DNA from: Bacteroidia bacterium
GTDB lineage: Bacteria > Bacteroidota > Bacteroidia > J057 > JADKCL01
Direction: 5' to 3'
Length of the DNA stretch: 64,000 bases
Assembly (NCBI GenBank): GCA_020635905.1
Contig: JACJYV010000001.1
Location: 62,001 to 126,000 of the forward strand
Shown: positions 52,011 to 59,764 of the stretch, in pieces
Numbering within the stretch: the stretch's first letter is position 1
Layout of the letters: the number at the start of each line of letters is the position of its first letter
Translations under genes and position numbers: made by a program
The notes under the pieces: model-generated
Told to the model about the DNA's origin: nothing
The model's input: only the letters and a program-made list of their open reading frames with translations
Databases searched by the model: none

Positions 52011-52504
52011 TTATCTGAATCGCCTCTTTGCCGTCATTACTCCTGCTTCATCATAATATTTCCACTCACCCTTGCGAACGACATGCTTCAAAAGTCCAGA
52101 TTTTTTCCGGATAAATTGATAGCCTCTGGTGGATTCCACTTTCCCGCTGGAGTAAAGTCCCTGAACCTTGAAATAATCGTAAGACGAGTATTTTGGGCCA
52201 GTAATTTTTCCCGGAGTTATTACTTCAGCATGATGGCCCGTATAACAGCCTGACCATTTTGAAATCAGGTTAGTATTATGCTTTACCTCGTAAGTGCAAG
52301 ACCAGCAGCCATAGCGAAGTTTTGTTCAGCCCCCTCCTGGCTCCAGGTGCCCCGCACGGAGTCATTGATCAATGCCACCCAGTCAGGGAGCAATTCCAGG
52401 GTTCCCCTTTCGCTGGTATATTTCCCCAATACTGATTTATCATCCGGAAAAGATTGGAAAAGCCCGGCTGCCGTGACGAGGAAGATGAGGATGAGGGATG
52501 TCAT
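52011..52504 (-). pseudogene. Frameshifted small secreted protein gene
   Basis: Frame 1 runs from ATG 52504 with a signal peptide (MTSLILIFLVTAAGLFQSFP) and a KYTSERGTLELLPDW segment, stopping at 52283. A second frame, open from a stop near 52327 to TAA at 52011, encodes GCWSCTYEVKHNTN and KWSGCYTGHHAEVITPGK, then a MORN-like tail (FKVQGLYSSGKVES, RKGEWKYYDEAGVM). The overlap and the lack of a start for the second frame point to one gene with a frameshift near 52290-52325. If intact, it would make a secreted protein of about 160 residues. A sequencing error is possible. Confidence 0.55.
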
Positions 52505-52574
52505 TTTTATTGATATTTACGGAAATCAAGGCAACTCCTGAAATTATTTCGCGCCTGCAATTTCAATTCTTCAC

Positions 52575-53060
52575 TCAACTCCGTTTCCTGTAAGCAAAAC
52601 ACCTGAATTCACTTTCATCCTTCTGGTCGTATCTGGTCAGATTGCACAAAATTTCTTCCCGGGAATCACCGTCTTTCAGGCAGGTAATGCACAAAGATGG
52701 TTTGGGAATCTGGTGGGGATTGATTTCGTCCCCATCGTCATCAAACAGGCCAGCCAGGTATGGTTTGTCCTGATAAATTATACTCTCGGGACCGTCAAAA
52801 CTCTGCTTTTTTCTGATCGCAGAATCCAATTCAAAATCCTCGCAGGGATAGGCCTCCCCTGTAATGCAAGTGAAGCAGCTATTCCCTACCACCGCAGATC
52901 CAATGACCCAAATATCATTTCCACACGAGCATCTGACCCCATTTTGATACGCCTCCAATGCCGTGACCAGCCTTTTTCGAAAGGCAGCCTCGTTTTCACG
53001 GGGATTTTTCTCCATGTGCCTTTTGAGAAATTTGTTCATTGAAATAGGTATGAATCCCAT
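52575..53060 (-). CDS. Cysteine-rich protein of unknown function
   Basis: I favour ATG 53060 (MGFIPISMNKFLKRHMEKNP); the frame also allows 53084. About 161 residues. Eight or so cysteines are arranged as CSCGNDIW, CFTC, then CITCL and CNLTRYD, suggesting one or two metal-binding sites. There is no signal peptide or TM. The first half (KRLVTALEAYQNGVRCSCGNDIWVIGSAVVGNSCFTCITGE) looks conserved, but I cannot name the family. It is flanked by small secreted proteins on both sides. Function unknown. Confidence 0.6.
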   Translation of the reverse strand: MGFIPISMNKFLKRHMEKNPRENEAAFRKRLVTALEAYQNGVRCSCGNDIWVIGSAVVGNSCFTCITGEAYPCEDFELDSAIRKKQSFDGPESIIYQDKPYLAGLFDDDGDEINPHQIPKPSLCITCLKDGDSREEILCNLTRYDQKDESEFRCFAYRKRS

Positions 53061-53253
53061 GCTGTTTCCTTTTGGTGAGTGCAATTTATAGAATATTTTT
53101 TAGTTGGGCGTCCTTTTGTATCACAACTGAGAGAGCTGTATCCCCTGCCTTGTTTTCAAAGGAATCCACGATTCCCTAAGAGTTTTCGATACATAGAAAA
53201 AAGCTATTAACAGTGATTTGATTTGTATTTGAAAACAGCTACTTTTATTCACT

Positions 53254-53802
53254 ATGAACCTTCCAAAGGCCTTTTTGCCATTATCTGTTATTTTTCTCCT
53301 GCTAGGGGGATGTGAATCCAAAGACCCGTGCACGACCGTAGTATGCCAAAATGCCGGGGTTTGTGACCAAGGCAATTGTAATTGTGCATACGGCTATTCA
53401 GGAATCTCTTGTGAAATTCGTGCAACGGACAGATTGGTCGGGGAATACTCCCTTGTACAACGTTATACTATCCACCCCGATACAGTTTCCCATTATGAGT
53501 ATTTTTCCTGCTCAGTTTCGGACAGTAGCACGTATGTTGATTATATAGAAATAGATCGAATTTATCAATTACCTTCAGGTCCGCCATGGGTTTTGCCTTG
53601 CAAGATTCAAGTCATTGGGGATTCAATAATCATTGGGGCCCAAATGCAGGCAGGACCAGGTTGGTCTATTGAGTTTTCGGGTTCAGGCAATGTCACTTCC
53701 ACCGGCAATTCTACCAATGTGAGTTATGGAATTAATCTGGATTTTATCATCACTTATGAGAACAAGTACTACCTGTGCCATTCGGTGTTAACCCGAATTT
53801 GA
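53254..53802 (+). CDS. EGF-like lipoprotein
   Basis: The 182-residue protein has a lipoprotein signal (FLLLGGC, Cys near residue 20). Residues about 25-50 fit an EGF-like domain with six cysteines (CTTVVCQNAGVC, then CNCAYGYSGISCE). The remainder (residues 55-182) is a beta-rich, lipocalin-like sequence starting RLVGEYSL and containing GNVTSTGNSTNV. Lipoproteins with this EGF-plus-beta layout are frequent in Bacteroidota, usually as unassigned surface proteins. It is the only plus-strand gene in a run of minus-strand genes. Confidence 0.72.
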   Translation: MNLPKAFLPLSVIFLLLGGCESKDPCTTVVCQNAGVCDQGNCNCAYGYSGISCEIRATDRLVGEYSLVQRYTIHPDTVSHYEYFSCSVSDSSTYVDYIEIDRIYQLPSGPPWVLPCKIQVIGDSIIIGAQMQAGPGWSIEFSGSGNVTSTGNSTNVSYGINLDFIITYENKYYLCHSVLTRI

Positions 53803-53907
53803 GAAGATCGATATTTTTGTTTTTGGATAAGGGTTTGCGGTAGAAATAGTGCCATGGCAGTTTATTGCCACCCTTTTAATACCTTTAAGCTTTGCAAATT
53901 CAAACCT

Positions 53908-54336
53908 TCAATTTTGAGGGGACATCCTGTAATAACAACTCTTCCGCGGACGAAATTTTAACCAGTACCCCCAACAGATTACCGATTTTTTTTTACCCAG
54001 TTTCATTTTCCTGTTATCAAATATTCTGGCACAAACAGGCCCCAAATCTCCATTTTTATCATATCCTGGTTTACAAGTTTCCTTGTTTGAATTTAAGTGT
54101 AATATCAAACCTCTTTTCTCAAATGTCCCTGTATCCGAGACAAATCCCCTTTCATGGTTCCACCAATCAAATAAAAATGTCCCATTTGCATAAAGGGTTA
54201 AAGTCAGGTGATCTTCCCTGTCTAAAATTCTTCCAAATATTAGGGTGGAATCCAAAACCTGTGCATGCCCGTTCATCCCACAGGTCAATGCCAAAATCAG
54301 CAAAGGAAATTTCCAGACGAATTTTATATTCCTCAT
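53908..54336 (-). CDS. Small secreted protein of unknown function
   Basis: The 142-residue protein has a signal peptide (ending CGMNGHAQ). The core LTLTLYANGTFLFDWWNHERGFVSDTGTFEKRGLILHL has the look of a beta-barrel lipocalin-like fold in which a strand pattern GTFxF...GTxxxxGxxL recurs. Four cysteines follow. The family is not recognised. It sits in a cluster of small envelope proteins between about 52 and 56 kb. Confidence 0.55.
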   Translation of the reverse strand: MRNIKFVWKFPLLILALTCGMNGHAQVLDSTLIFGRILDREDHLTLTLYANGTFLFDWWNHERGFVSDTGTFEKRGLILHLNSNKETCKPGYDKNGDLGPVCARIFDNRKMKLGKKKSVICWGYWLKFRPRKSCYYRMSPQN

Positions 54337-54442
54337 TTTGAATTAATTCCTAATAATCATTGAGATCATAATTCCCAAATTACTATTCCTCAATCTCCAC
54401 ATTCCCTTTTACATATCCAATCCAATTTCCCTTCTCTCCTCC

Positions 54443-54760
54443 CTAAAGCACAGACCCCAAAATCCTGACTGCGAGATTGAAGAGGAAAATAAAGCCCGTG
54501 AACCTGTAAAGGGAGGCAGGATTTTTGAAGCCCGCCAACAAGAAGGTCCCGCCTATATTCAGGGCAATTCCACAAACTATGCCTGTGAGCAAAACCGGGA
54601 TTGGGTACATGATAAGGTATAGGATTCCCGGATTTTGATAGGATTCATAAAGTTGCAGGTTGTCAATAATCCAGTAATTTCCCACCAGGATGGCCAGCAC
54701 CCCGACGATGGTGGTCAGGTGGCGGGTGAAGGGGCGGGTTGGGTTAATCAACCACTTCAA
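54443..54760 (-). CDS. Small integral membrane protein
   Basis: The 105-residue protein has three hydrophobic segments (about residues 16-33, 44-66 and 85-103). No motif is recognised. Its start overlaps the end of the upstream lipoprotein gene by 17 bases, so translation is probably coupled. The role is unknown. Confidence 0.6.
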   Translation of the reverse strand: MKWLINPTRPFTRHLTTIVGVLAILVGNYWIIDNLQLYESYQNPGILYLIMYPIPVLLTGIVCGIALNIGGTFLLAGFKNPASLYRFTGFIFLFNLAVRILGSVL

Positions 54761-55265
54761 CTGATTGGATCAACTTTAGCAAATCCTGAAGCGTCATTTT
54801 AGGACGTGAGGACTTGCGGCCAACTACATCAAGGACAAAGTAAACATTGTGCTCTGGAAACAGGGATTTATGGCAAACCTGAATGATCTGGTTATGTTTC
54901 CCCTGAGGGCTAATATACTCTTTGGCAAAAAATTCCAGTTTGGGACCATTTTCCACAGAAAGTTCACCCCGCGCGACATACACGACCGAATCTTCCTGGG
55001 ATGAAAAGTAAAAATCATCCCCAGGATCGCTGGTTTTTGAGATTGCATTGATGAAGAGAGAGGTTTTAGAATGAGAAACCTTAGCTACCCACACCGACTG
55101 ATCAACTCCTTCGGGTCTGGTTTGCAGGGCATTGAAATGAAGTCCTTTGCGGGTCGTAAACTGGATAGAAAATTTTTCCTGGCCCATATTGCCAACCCAA
55201 TATTGCTGCGAACCACAGGAAAACAGGAAGATAGAAAGCAAGAAAATGAGGAAAATTCGGGTCAT
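54744..55265 (-). CDS. Lipoprotein of unknown function
   Basis: I favour ATG 55265 (MTRIFLIFLLSIFLFSCGSQQ), a lipoprotein signal with Cys near residue 17; 55271 is also in frame. The remaining 155 residues contain beta-type segments and RKSSRPKMTLQDLLKLIQSVEVVD at the end. Its sequence is not recognised. It follows the HELYEQ protein gene with almost no gap (stop at 55268) and overlaps the downstream membrane protein gene, so the three form an operon. It could act as an immunity or anchor protein for that gene; this is inference. Confidence 0.6.
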   Translation of the reverse strand: MTRIFLIFLLSIFLFSCGSQQYWVGNMGQEKFSIQFTTRKGLHFNALQTRPEGVDQSVWVAKVSHSKTSLFINAISKTSDPGDDFYFSSQEDSVVYVARGELSVENGPKLEFFAKEYISPQGKHNQIIQVCHKSLFPEHNVYFVLDVVGRKSSRPKMTLQDLLKLIQSVEVVD

Positions 55266-55267
55266 AC

Positions 55268-56092
55268 TCAAAAGGTTGGTTCCTGAATCACCTGGAGCAA
55301 CTGGCCGTCCTGGCTGATTATTCTTTTTTTGTAGTTTTCTGGCGTGTTCTGAATGAGGTATTTTATAATGTATTGCTGATTATTCATTTTGAACAAACCG
55401 CGAAGAAAAAATGTCCTGCCATCACCCAGTCTCAAGGGTTCAATATTCCTGCCTCTTTCTGATCCCTGAATTTTGTCTTCCACCTTGGTAACTGCATCCT
55501 CGTGGGCCTGATCATAGTTGTACCTCTTCACCTGTTTCAGGAATTGTTCGTAAAGTTCATGCCCCAGCTTGCCCTGGACTGTAATCACCCTGTTTTCTGA
55601 ACTGGATTGAAGGTCTGTCTGGATTTTTAAGTTCTCAACCATCCTTAAATCATTCACGTCAATAGTACTGGTTCTGAAATTTCCAATCAAAACCCTTTCA
55701 TCGTTATTGACCACCTTAATTTTAACCTTTTTTCCTGATTTATCAATTTCCTTCAATACCCAATGCAAAGTTTTTTCAGGCTCTGTATGGCCTTCAAAGT
55801 TATCCGTTTCCTCGATTAGATTTGAAATTCCTGACATTGGGTTAATGCTGACGCTCACCCCTACCCCTAAGCCCTGATTGATCCATTGCTCCAATTGTGA
55901 CAAAATGGATCTTTTTTCTTCCTCACTTTGGTTTTCAGCTACCAAAAAGTAAAGACCAGGCAGGGAAGATTCCTCCTTTTTATTGGGGTCAATGCCTGCA
56001 ACTGGCGCACTTTCATTCCTGGCCCAGGGATTTACGTCCCACCCGGGCCAGTATTTCCCTCCTTTTCCCCATGGATTTTGAAAACCAGACAT
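55268..56092 (-). CDS. Protein with HELYEQ/AHEDA motif, possible metallopeptidase-like toxin
   Basis: The 274-residue protein has no signal peptide. The first 60 residues are Gly/Trp/Pro-rich (NPWGKGGKYWPGWDVNPW). Near residue 180 it has GKLGHELYEQFLKQVKRYNYDQAHEDAVTKVED, an arrangement (His-Glu, then His-Glu-x-Ala 17 residues later) that resembles zinc-peptidase-like domains in polymorphic-toxin-type proteins, though it is HExxE rather than HExxH. The family is not certain. It heads an operon with a lipoprotein and a small membrane protein, a layout compatible with toxin plus immunity. Confidence 0.5.
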   Translation of the reverse strand: MSGFQNPWGKGGKYWPGWDVNPWARNESAPVAGIDPNKKEESSLPGLYFLVAENQSEEEKRSILSQLEQWINQGLGVGVSVSINPMSGISNLIEETDNFEGHTEPEKTLHWVLKEIDKSGKKVKIKVVNNDERVLIGNFRTSTIDVNDLRMVENLKIQTDLQSSSENRVITVQGKLGHELYEQFLKQVKRYNYDQAHEDAVTKVEDKIQGSERGRNIEPLRLGDGRTFFLRGLFKMNNQQYIIKYLIQNTPENYKKRIISQDGQLLQVIQEPTF

Positions 56093-56170
56093 ATAGAATT
56101 GGAATTTGTTTGGTTAATTTCCGAGAAATCGCTCTTGCAATTTACCTTGATCCAATTTCAGCATTCCCCG

Positions 56171-56195
56171 CCACATTCACAATCCCGAAATCACA
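56171..56195. repeat. 25-bp perfect repeat, copy 1
   Basis: The 25 bases begin CCACATTCAC and end AAATCACA; the same 25 bases occur at 59176-59200, 3,005 bases away, in the same orientation. Similar C- and T-rich sequence continues for about 10 bases beyond. The two copies bracket the HTH, J-domain and DUF6236-like genes. Each also lies 80-160 bases upstream of a minus-strand gene, so it could instead be a shared upstream element. Confidence 0.65.
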
Positions 56196-56257
56196 TAATT
56201 TTTCCCCTCATCCTGCGTGCTTTTGGGACAATTTCCGTAACTTGTCTATGCTAAAAC

Positions 56258-56338
56258 CACGTAGGGTTCATCCCCTATTAAAAACATGTCCCACCTACGC
56301 CCTTGGAGTAGGAAACTATACCACCGCCTCCCTACGTG
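56258..56338. promoter_or_regulatory. Inverted repeat upstream of the HTH gene
   Basis: CACGTAGGG at 56258-56266 and CCCTACGTG at 56330-56338 are exact inverted 9-mers, and GTCCCACC (near 56289) faces GGGTGGGAC (near 56354). These lie 44-124 bases before the HTH start codon and could be operator half-sites or a structured leader. Confidence 0.4.
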
Positions 56339-56381
56339 TGCGGAGCAAGCTACGGGTGGGACTATTTTTGCTAATACACGT

Positions 56382-56696
56382 ATGTCTAATCCTAAATTTA
56401 CCCGCATTCACCTCGGCAGTCTCGTGGAGGCCCGCGCCCGGGAACTGCACCTCTCCCCCAATGAGCTGGCCCGCCGGGTCAATTCATCCCCCGCCGAGGT
56501 GGAACGGCTCTTTGGCCGCTTCGCCTTGCCGACCGATTTTCTCTTTACGCTCTCGCATGCCCTCGGCACCGACCTCTTCCTGCCCTACTCCCAGGAACTG
56601 GATCTGGCTCCCCACCCGCTGATCCGTGATCTGGAAGCGAAGGAGCGCACGATTGCGTATCTGGAGGAAATTGCGGGGTTGTTGAGGGGGAGGTGA
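56382..56696 (+). CDS. Small helix-turn-helix protein
   Basis: The start is ATG 56382 (MSNPKFTRIHLGSLV); a longer frame back to 56286 lacks protein-like sequence. The 104-residue product has a Cro/C1-type helix-turn-helix at about residues 10-60 (GSLVEARARELHLSPNELARRVNSSPAEVERLF, then DFLFTLSHALGTDLF), followed by a C-terminal helix with KERTIAYLEEIAGLL, perhaps a coiled-coil dimer segment. It is probably a DNA-binding regulator. Its GC is near that of the core genes, unlike its AT-rich neighbours. Confidence 0.75.
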   Translation: MSNPKFTRIHLGSLVEARARELHLSPNELARRVNSSPAEVERLFGRFALPTDFLFTLSHALGTDLFLPYSQELDLAPHPLIRDLEAKERTIAYLEEIAGLLRGR

Positions 56697-56715
56697 TCGC
56701 CTGGTGATGGTGGTG

Positions 56716-56755
56716 ATCCCCGCTTTGGCCTTTGTGGGTTGGGGCGGGGATTTTT
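56716..56755 (+). terminator. Terminator after the HTH gene
   Basis: ATCCCCGC at 56716-56723 pairs with GCGGGGAT at 56744-56751, with a 20-base loop and TTTTT at the end. It lies 19 bases past the HTH stop codon. Confidence 0.7.
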
Positions 56756-56934
56756 GGTTAGCCAAAATGGGATATTTATAATCAGATATCCTCCTACCTA
56801 ATTTGGGGCAATTCAATAACTTTGCCTGGCAATATTGGCACAGTTATAGGTAAACATCAACTCCCCCTTTGCTTATCAATTCTTTATGATCTTCTTTTGA
56901 AGTTCTTAATCTTTTCTAATTGGTTAGGGCGGTT

Positions 56935-57001
56935 GGCTTGCTGCCCTATCGCCGTGCGTTGGGTTTGCGGGCTGGATGTTCGGCGGCTTAGCCAGCAAGC
57001 C
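56935..57001. repeat. GC-rich imperfect hairpin after the J-domain gene
   Basis: GGCTTGCTG (56935-56943) and CAGCAAGCC (56993-57001) are exact inverted 9-mers around a GC-rich 49-base centre. It lies just beyond the stop of the AT-rich J-domain gene (minus strand), where CGCTAACAACGG follows the stop. The form recalls a cassette recombination site, but the classical attC core pair is not complete. The AT-rich stretch before it (56822-56930) holds no gene. Confidence 0.45.
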
Positions 57002-57019
57002 GTTGTTAGCGACGGTTGC

Positions 57020-57847
57020 TTATTTTTTTAATTTATATTTTACTTCATACTGACCGTTTTCTTTTGTTTCAATTTCTTCCAGTAGTTTATTTGAAGTTCC
57101 TTTGAGCAGTAATATTTTTCCAAAATCTCTATATCCTATAAATTTCACAAAACTTCTAATCGAAGTTCTTTGTGACAAGATGTTACTTTCTAGGGAATAC
57201 AAAGTTGGCCTATCATCATAAATTCTATATTTTTCTTTGATAAGCAAATAAATTTCTTCCCTTCTTAATATCTCATTCGACTTTTCACCAATAACCTGAA
57301 TTAATACTTCAAACATTTCCTCTTTGTTATCAAATAACTCTTTTAACTCATCAATTCTGTCTTTTAGCCTATTTGTAACAAAATTCAAACACACGTACAT
57401 TGCCCCAAATAGAATGCCCGTCATAAGCAATATTTGTTTGACATGATCATTATCGAACAAAATGCTAAAAAAGCTATTACTAAGCAATGCAAAGCCTCCC
57501 GAAATTGCAGTAATTACTAATGTAAAATCTTTCATTGACTGATATTTGCCTCGTGCCTGCCTGTCCTTTTTATTTAAAATTGACTTTACTTCTTCATTAA
57601 TTTCATTTTTTCTATGAATTAAGCTTAGTTCTTCATTTACAAAGAGGTTTGCAACGCCTATTACAGCTTTATTGTTTGAATAAACTAACGCCAATTCTTT
57701 CGCTTTAGCTAAAGCGACAAATTCATCATTAGAGCCTCCACGGTCAGGATGTACCTTCATTGACAACTTCTTGTACTGCTTTTCAATTTCGTCAGCTGAT
57801 GCATCAAAAGTAAGTTCTAAAATTTTGTAAGCTTGTTTTATATCCAT
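57020..57847 (-). CDS. Membrane-anchored J-domain protein
   Basis: The 275-residue protein starts with a J domain (residues 1-60): DIKQAYKILELTFDASADEIEKQYKKLSMKVHPDRGGSNDEF, with the Hsp70-stimulating HPD intact. A linker of Lys/Glu helices follows, then two TM segments at about residues 108-125 and 138-155. The cytosolic end (160-275) is not recognised. Such proteins direct DnaK to a membrane client. The gene is strongly AT-rich compared with flanking core genes and sits between two GC-rich hairpins, which suggests acquisition as a cassette. Confidence 0.78.
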   Translation of the reverse strand: MDIKQAYKILELTFDASADEIEKQYKKLSMKVHPDRGGSNDEFVALAKAKELALVYSNNKAVIGVANLFVNEELSLIHRKNEINEEVKSILNKKDRQARGKYQSMKDFTLVITAISGGFALLSNSFFSILFDNDHVKQILLMTGILFGAMYVCLNFVTNRLKDRIDELKELFDNKEEMFEVLIQVIGEKSNEILRREEIYLLIKEKYRIYDDRPTLYSLESNILSQRTSIRSFVKFIGYRDFGKILLLKGTSNKLLEEIETKENGQYEVKYKLKK

Positions 57848-57879
57848 GAAGTTTATTTTTTAATTGTCGCCGCTAATAT

Positions 57880-57932
57880 CACGGGGCCAAGCGTACAGCC
57901 GCAGACCGGCCAGCATCTTGCATATCGCCGTG
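57880..57932. repeat. GC-rich imperfect hairpin between the AT-rich genes
   Basis: CACGG (57880-57884) pairs with CCGTG (57928-57932), and CCAAG pairs with CTTG inside, around a GC-rich centre with GACCGGCCAGC. It is the only GC-rich stretch between two AT-rich genes and resembles the hairpin at 56935-57001 in position, that is, just after a minus-strand stop codon. Confidence 0.4.
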
Positions 57933-57944
57933 TTACACACATGT

Positions 57945-59018
57945 TCAAATTCCTTTACTTACTGAAAGTAAATATGAATATGGGTTCTCGCGTATCATCG
58001 CATTTTTTGCTTGATTGTAAGAAACAATGTTGGCAATAACCGAAACTCCCAGCCCAGCAAGCAGAGCATGGGGAATGGTTAGCCCTAAAAGGGCTAAGGG
58101 TATTGATGTAGGCCCAGCAGAAAAAAACGATACTTTCAAAAAATTATCAGAAAACCATTTAATTCCGAACCCGCTTAGAGCTTTTTTCAAGTTGTTATAT
58201 GCTGGCAAAAAGTCATCGGAGTAAATGTCATTTACCTGTTGTTTGAGGGCTTCAAATGATATGTCTTCAGGTAAATCTTTTGTCAATTTTTTAATATTTG
58301 TGCGAAATGCTCCAAGTTCGTCCCGATGTCTTTGTTTGAACTTTACAATATCCACGAGAGAAGAGTCATCAGTAACTTTAATGCCATCAATTATAAGGTT
58401 TGTTATCATACCTTGAGCTAGGACTTTCGGTTTCGCATAATCAAAAGAACGCCTATAATCATATCGGTTTCCCGCGATTCTGATTTGATTATCTAGCCGT
58501 ACAAGTTCTGATAATCTGTTTGTATGGGAATTATTTGTAAGAAGGGCTGCTGACGTTTCTTCACATAGTTTGTTTGCGAGCAAAGTCATATAAAAAGCGG
58601 CGAAACCTTCGTCTACCTCAATCCAGCCATCTCCATTTAAATTGCTTGCTAATTGATCCCTAATCGCATCAGGTAGCTTTTCGGGATGGATTTCAATTAA
58701 TTCCCTAACATTTCTGGGTAGCTTTTCTTTATTAATGTAATTTCCCCTTCCAGTTATCAATCTTGAACCTTCATTTGTATTTAAATACGTTAACGTGGCT
58801 TCTGTTAAGTCCTCAATTAATAGATGAGAAGACTCAACGTGAACTGGCTTTAGGATTCCTTCATCGCTTAAATATTGCGTGGAATTGACCCGATACGGGT
58901 TCTCAATTGATTTTGGAACAATTGTGTTTATTTCATCCCAAAATAAAACAGCGTTTTTTAGCCATTCTTCATCCAAAATATCAATGGATGGATAATAAAG
59001 TGCTTTTGTAAATCCCAT
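57945..59018 (-). CDS. DUF6236-like protein
   Basis: The 357-residue protein opens with KALYYPSIDILDEEWLKNAVLFWDEINTIVP, the characteristic start of the DUF6236 family (LYYP...EEWLK..L.wWD.I..IVP). A helical middle follows; the C-terminal part has two hydrophobic stretches (FFSAGPTSIPLALLGLTIPHALLAGLGVSVIANIV), which may insert in the membrane. The family's function is not known to me; it is often found on mobile islands. The low GC and the neighbouring hairpins and 25-bp repeat fit horizontal transfer with the J-domain gene. Confidence 0.65.
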   Translation of the reverse strand: MGFTKALYYPSIDILDEEWLKNAVLFWDEINTIVPKSIENPYRVNSTQYLSDEGILKPVHVESSHLLIEDLTEATLTYLNTNEGSRLITGRGNYINKEKLPRNVRELIEIHPEKLPDAIRDQLASNLNGDGWIEVDEGFAAFYMTLLANKLCEETSAALLTNNSHTNRLSELVRLDNQIRIAGNRYDYRRSFDYAKPKVLAQGMITNLIIDGIKVTDDSSLVDIVKFKQRHRDELGAFRTNIKKLTKDLPEDISFEALKQQVNDIYSDDFLPAYNNLKKALSGFGIKWFSDNFLKVSFFSAGPTSIPLALLGLTIPHALLAGLGVSVIANIVSYNQAKNAMIRENPYSYLLSVSKGI

Positions 59019-59175
59019 AATTCAATAGTTTGTGATTTTGTTCCATGTATTTAACACCTCAATATACCCAATCAGTTGTGATTATTCACAGTATGTCCAA
59101 GGGGCTATTAATCCCTGAACGAAGTTTGAAGCACCATGAGTGTAAATCTCAATCGCCAAATCTCCACAATCTCCC

Positions 59176-59200
59176 CCACATTCACAATCCCGAAATCACA
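59176..59200. repeat. 25-bp perfect repeat, copy 2
   Basis: This is identical to 56171-56195 over 25 bases and in the same orientation. It lies 158 bases upstream of the DUF6236-like gene start (minus strand). The surrounding 59019-59467 stretch is C-rich and holds no supported gene. Confidence 0.65.
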
Positions 59201-59205
59201 TTTTT

Positions 59206-59230
59206 CCCCCACACCCCACCCCCACCCTCC
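59206..59230 (-). promoter_or_regulatory. Potential G-quadruplex motif
   Basis: On the minus strand this reads as four or five runs of three to five G separated by single bases or TGT (GGG, T, GGGGG, T, GGGG, TGT, GGGG). It lies about 190 bases upstream of the DUF6236-like gene and immediately beside the 25-bp repeat. Confidence 0.5.
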
Positions 59231-59467
59231 AAAAACCTGCACCAAATCCCCCCTCCATTACACACTAACCCATTTCGGTTATCCACGATTTTATCCACAT
59301 TTTGATTTTACCCCGCTAATTTGCGAAATCAGGCCGATTTTTATTTTTGGCGTTCTGGGATATTTTTTGTAAATATTTTTCCATAATTCGGTCATTTCTG
59401 AAAAATGTGCGTTTCCAGCCCGTATGAGCCTCCTCCTTGCACCCCATTTTTCGCAAAACCTTAAATA

Positions 59468-59764
59468 CTAGGTCGACCTAGTAAATTACTGGGTTGACCT
59501 GGCTCTGAGCGGGGTCGACCTACCTCTGAGCGAGGTCAACCTACCTCAGAGCGAGGCCGACCTACCACCTGTACTGGGTTGACCTACCTCGTAGCGAGGT
59601 GAACCTACCTCTGAGCTGGGTCAACCTACCTCAGAGCGAGGTTAACCTACCACCCTTACTGGGTCAACCTACCTCAGTACTGGGTCGACCTACCACCTGT
59701 ACTGGGTCGGCCTACCTCTGAGCGGGGTGATCGTTGCTCTGAGCGGGGGTAACCTCAATAAAGG
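59468..59764. repeat. Fourteen-unit 21-bp tandem repeat
   Basis: Fourteen units of 21 bases (three of 22) run from 59468 to 59764 with consensus CTGGGTCGACCTACCTCTGAG. Each unit carries a GGTYRACC palindrome and a GAG/CTC pair that allows local hairpins. The first unit is the perfect 14-base palindrome CTAGGTCGACCTAG. Units differ by one to five bases. In one frame they read as heptads such as SEVNLPQ, but the 22-base units break the frame, so translation is unlikely. Confidence 0.85.

Noticed and set aside
56935..57001. Classical integron attC site
   Set aside because: The inverted 9-mers are present, but the required RYYYAAC/GTTRRRY pair is not complete and no integrase is in the window; kept only as an imperfect hairpin.
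59050..59372. Overlapping plus-strand frames of 78-86 codons upstream of the DUF6236-like gene
   Set aside because: The peptides are Pro/His/Thr-rich translations of a C-rich spacer and include the 25-bp repeat; no start context.
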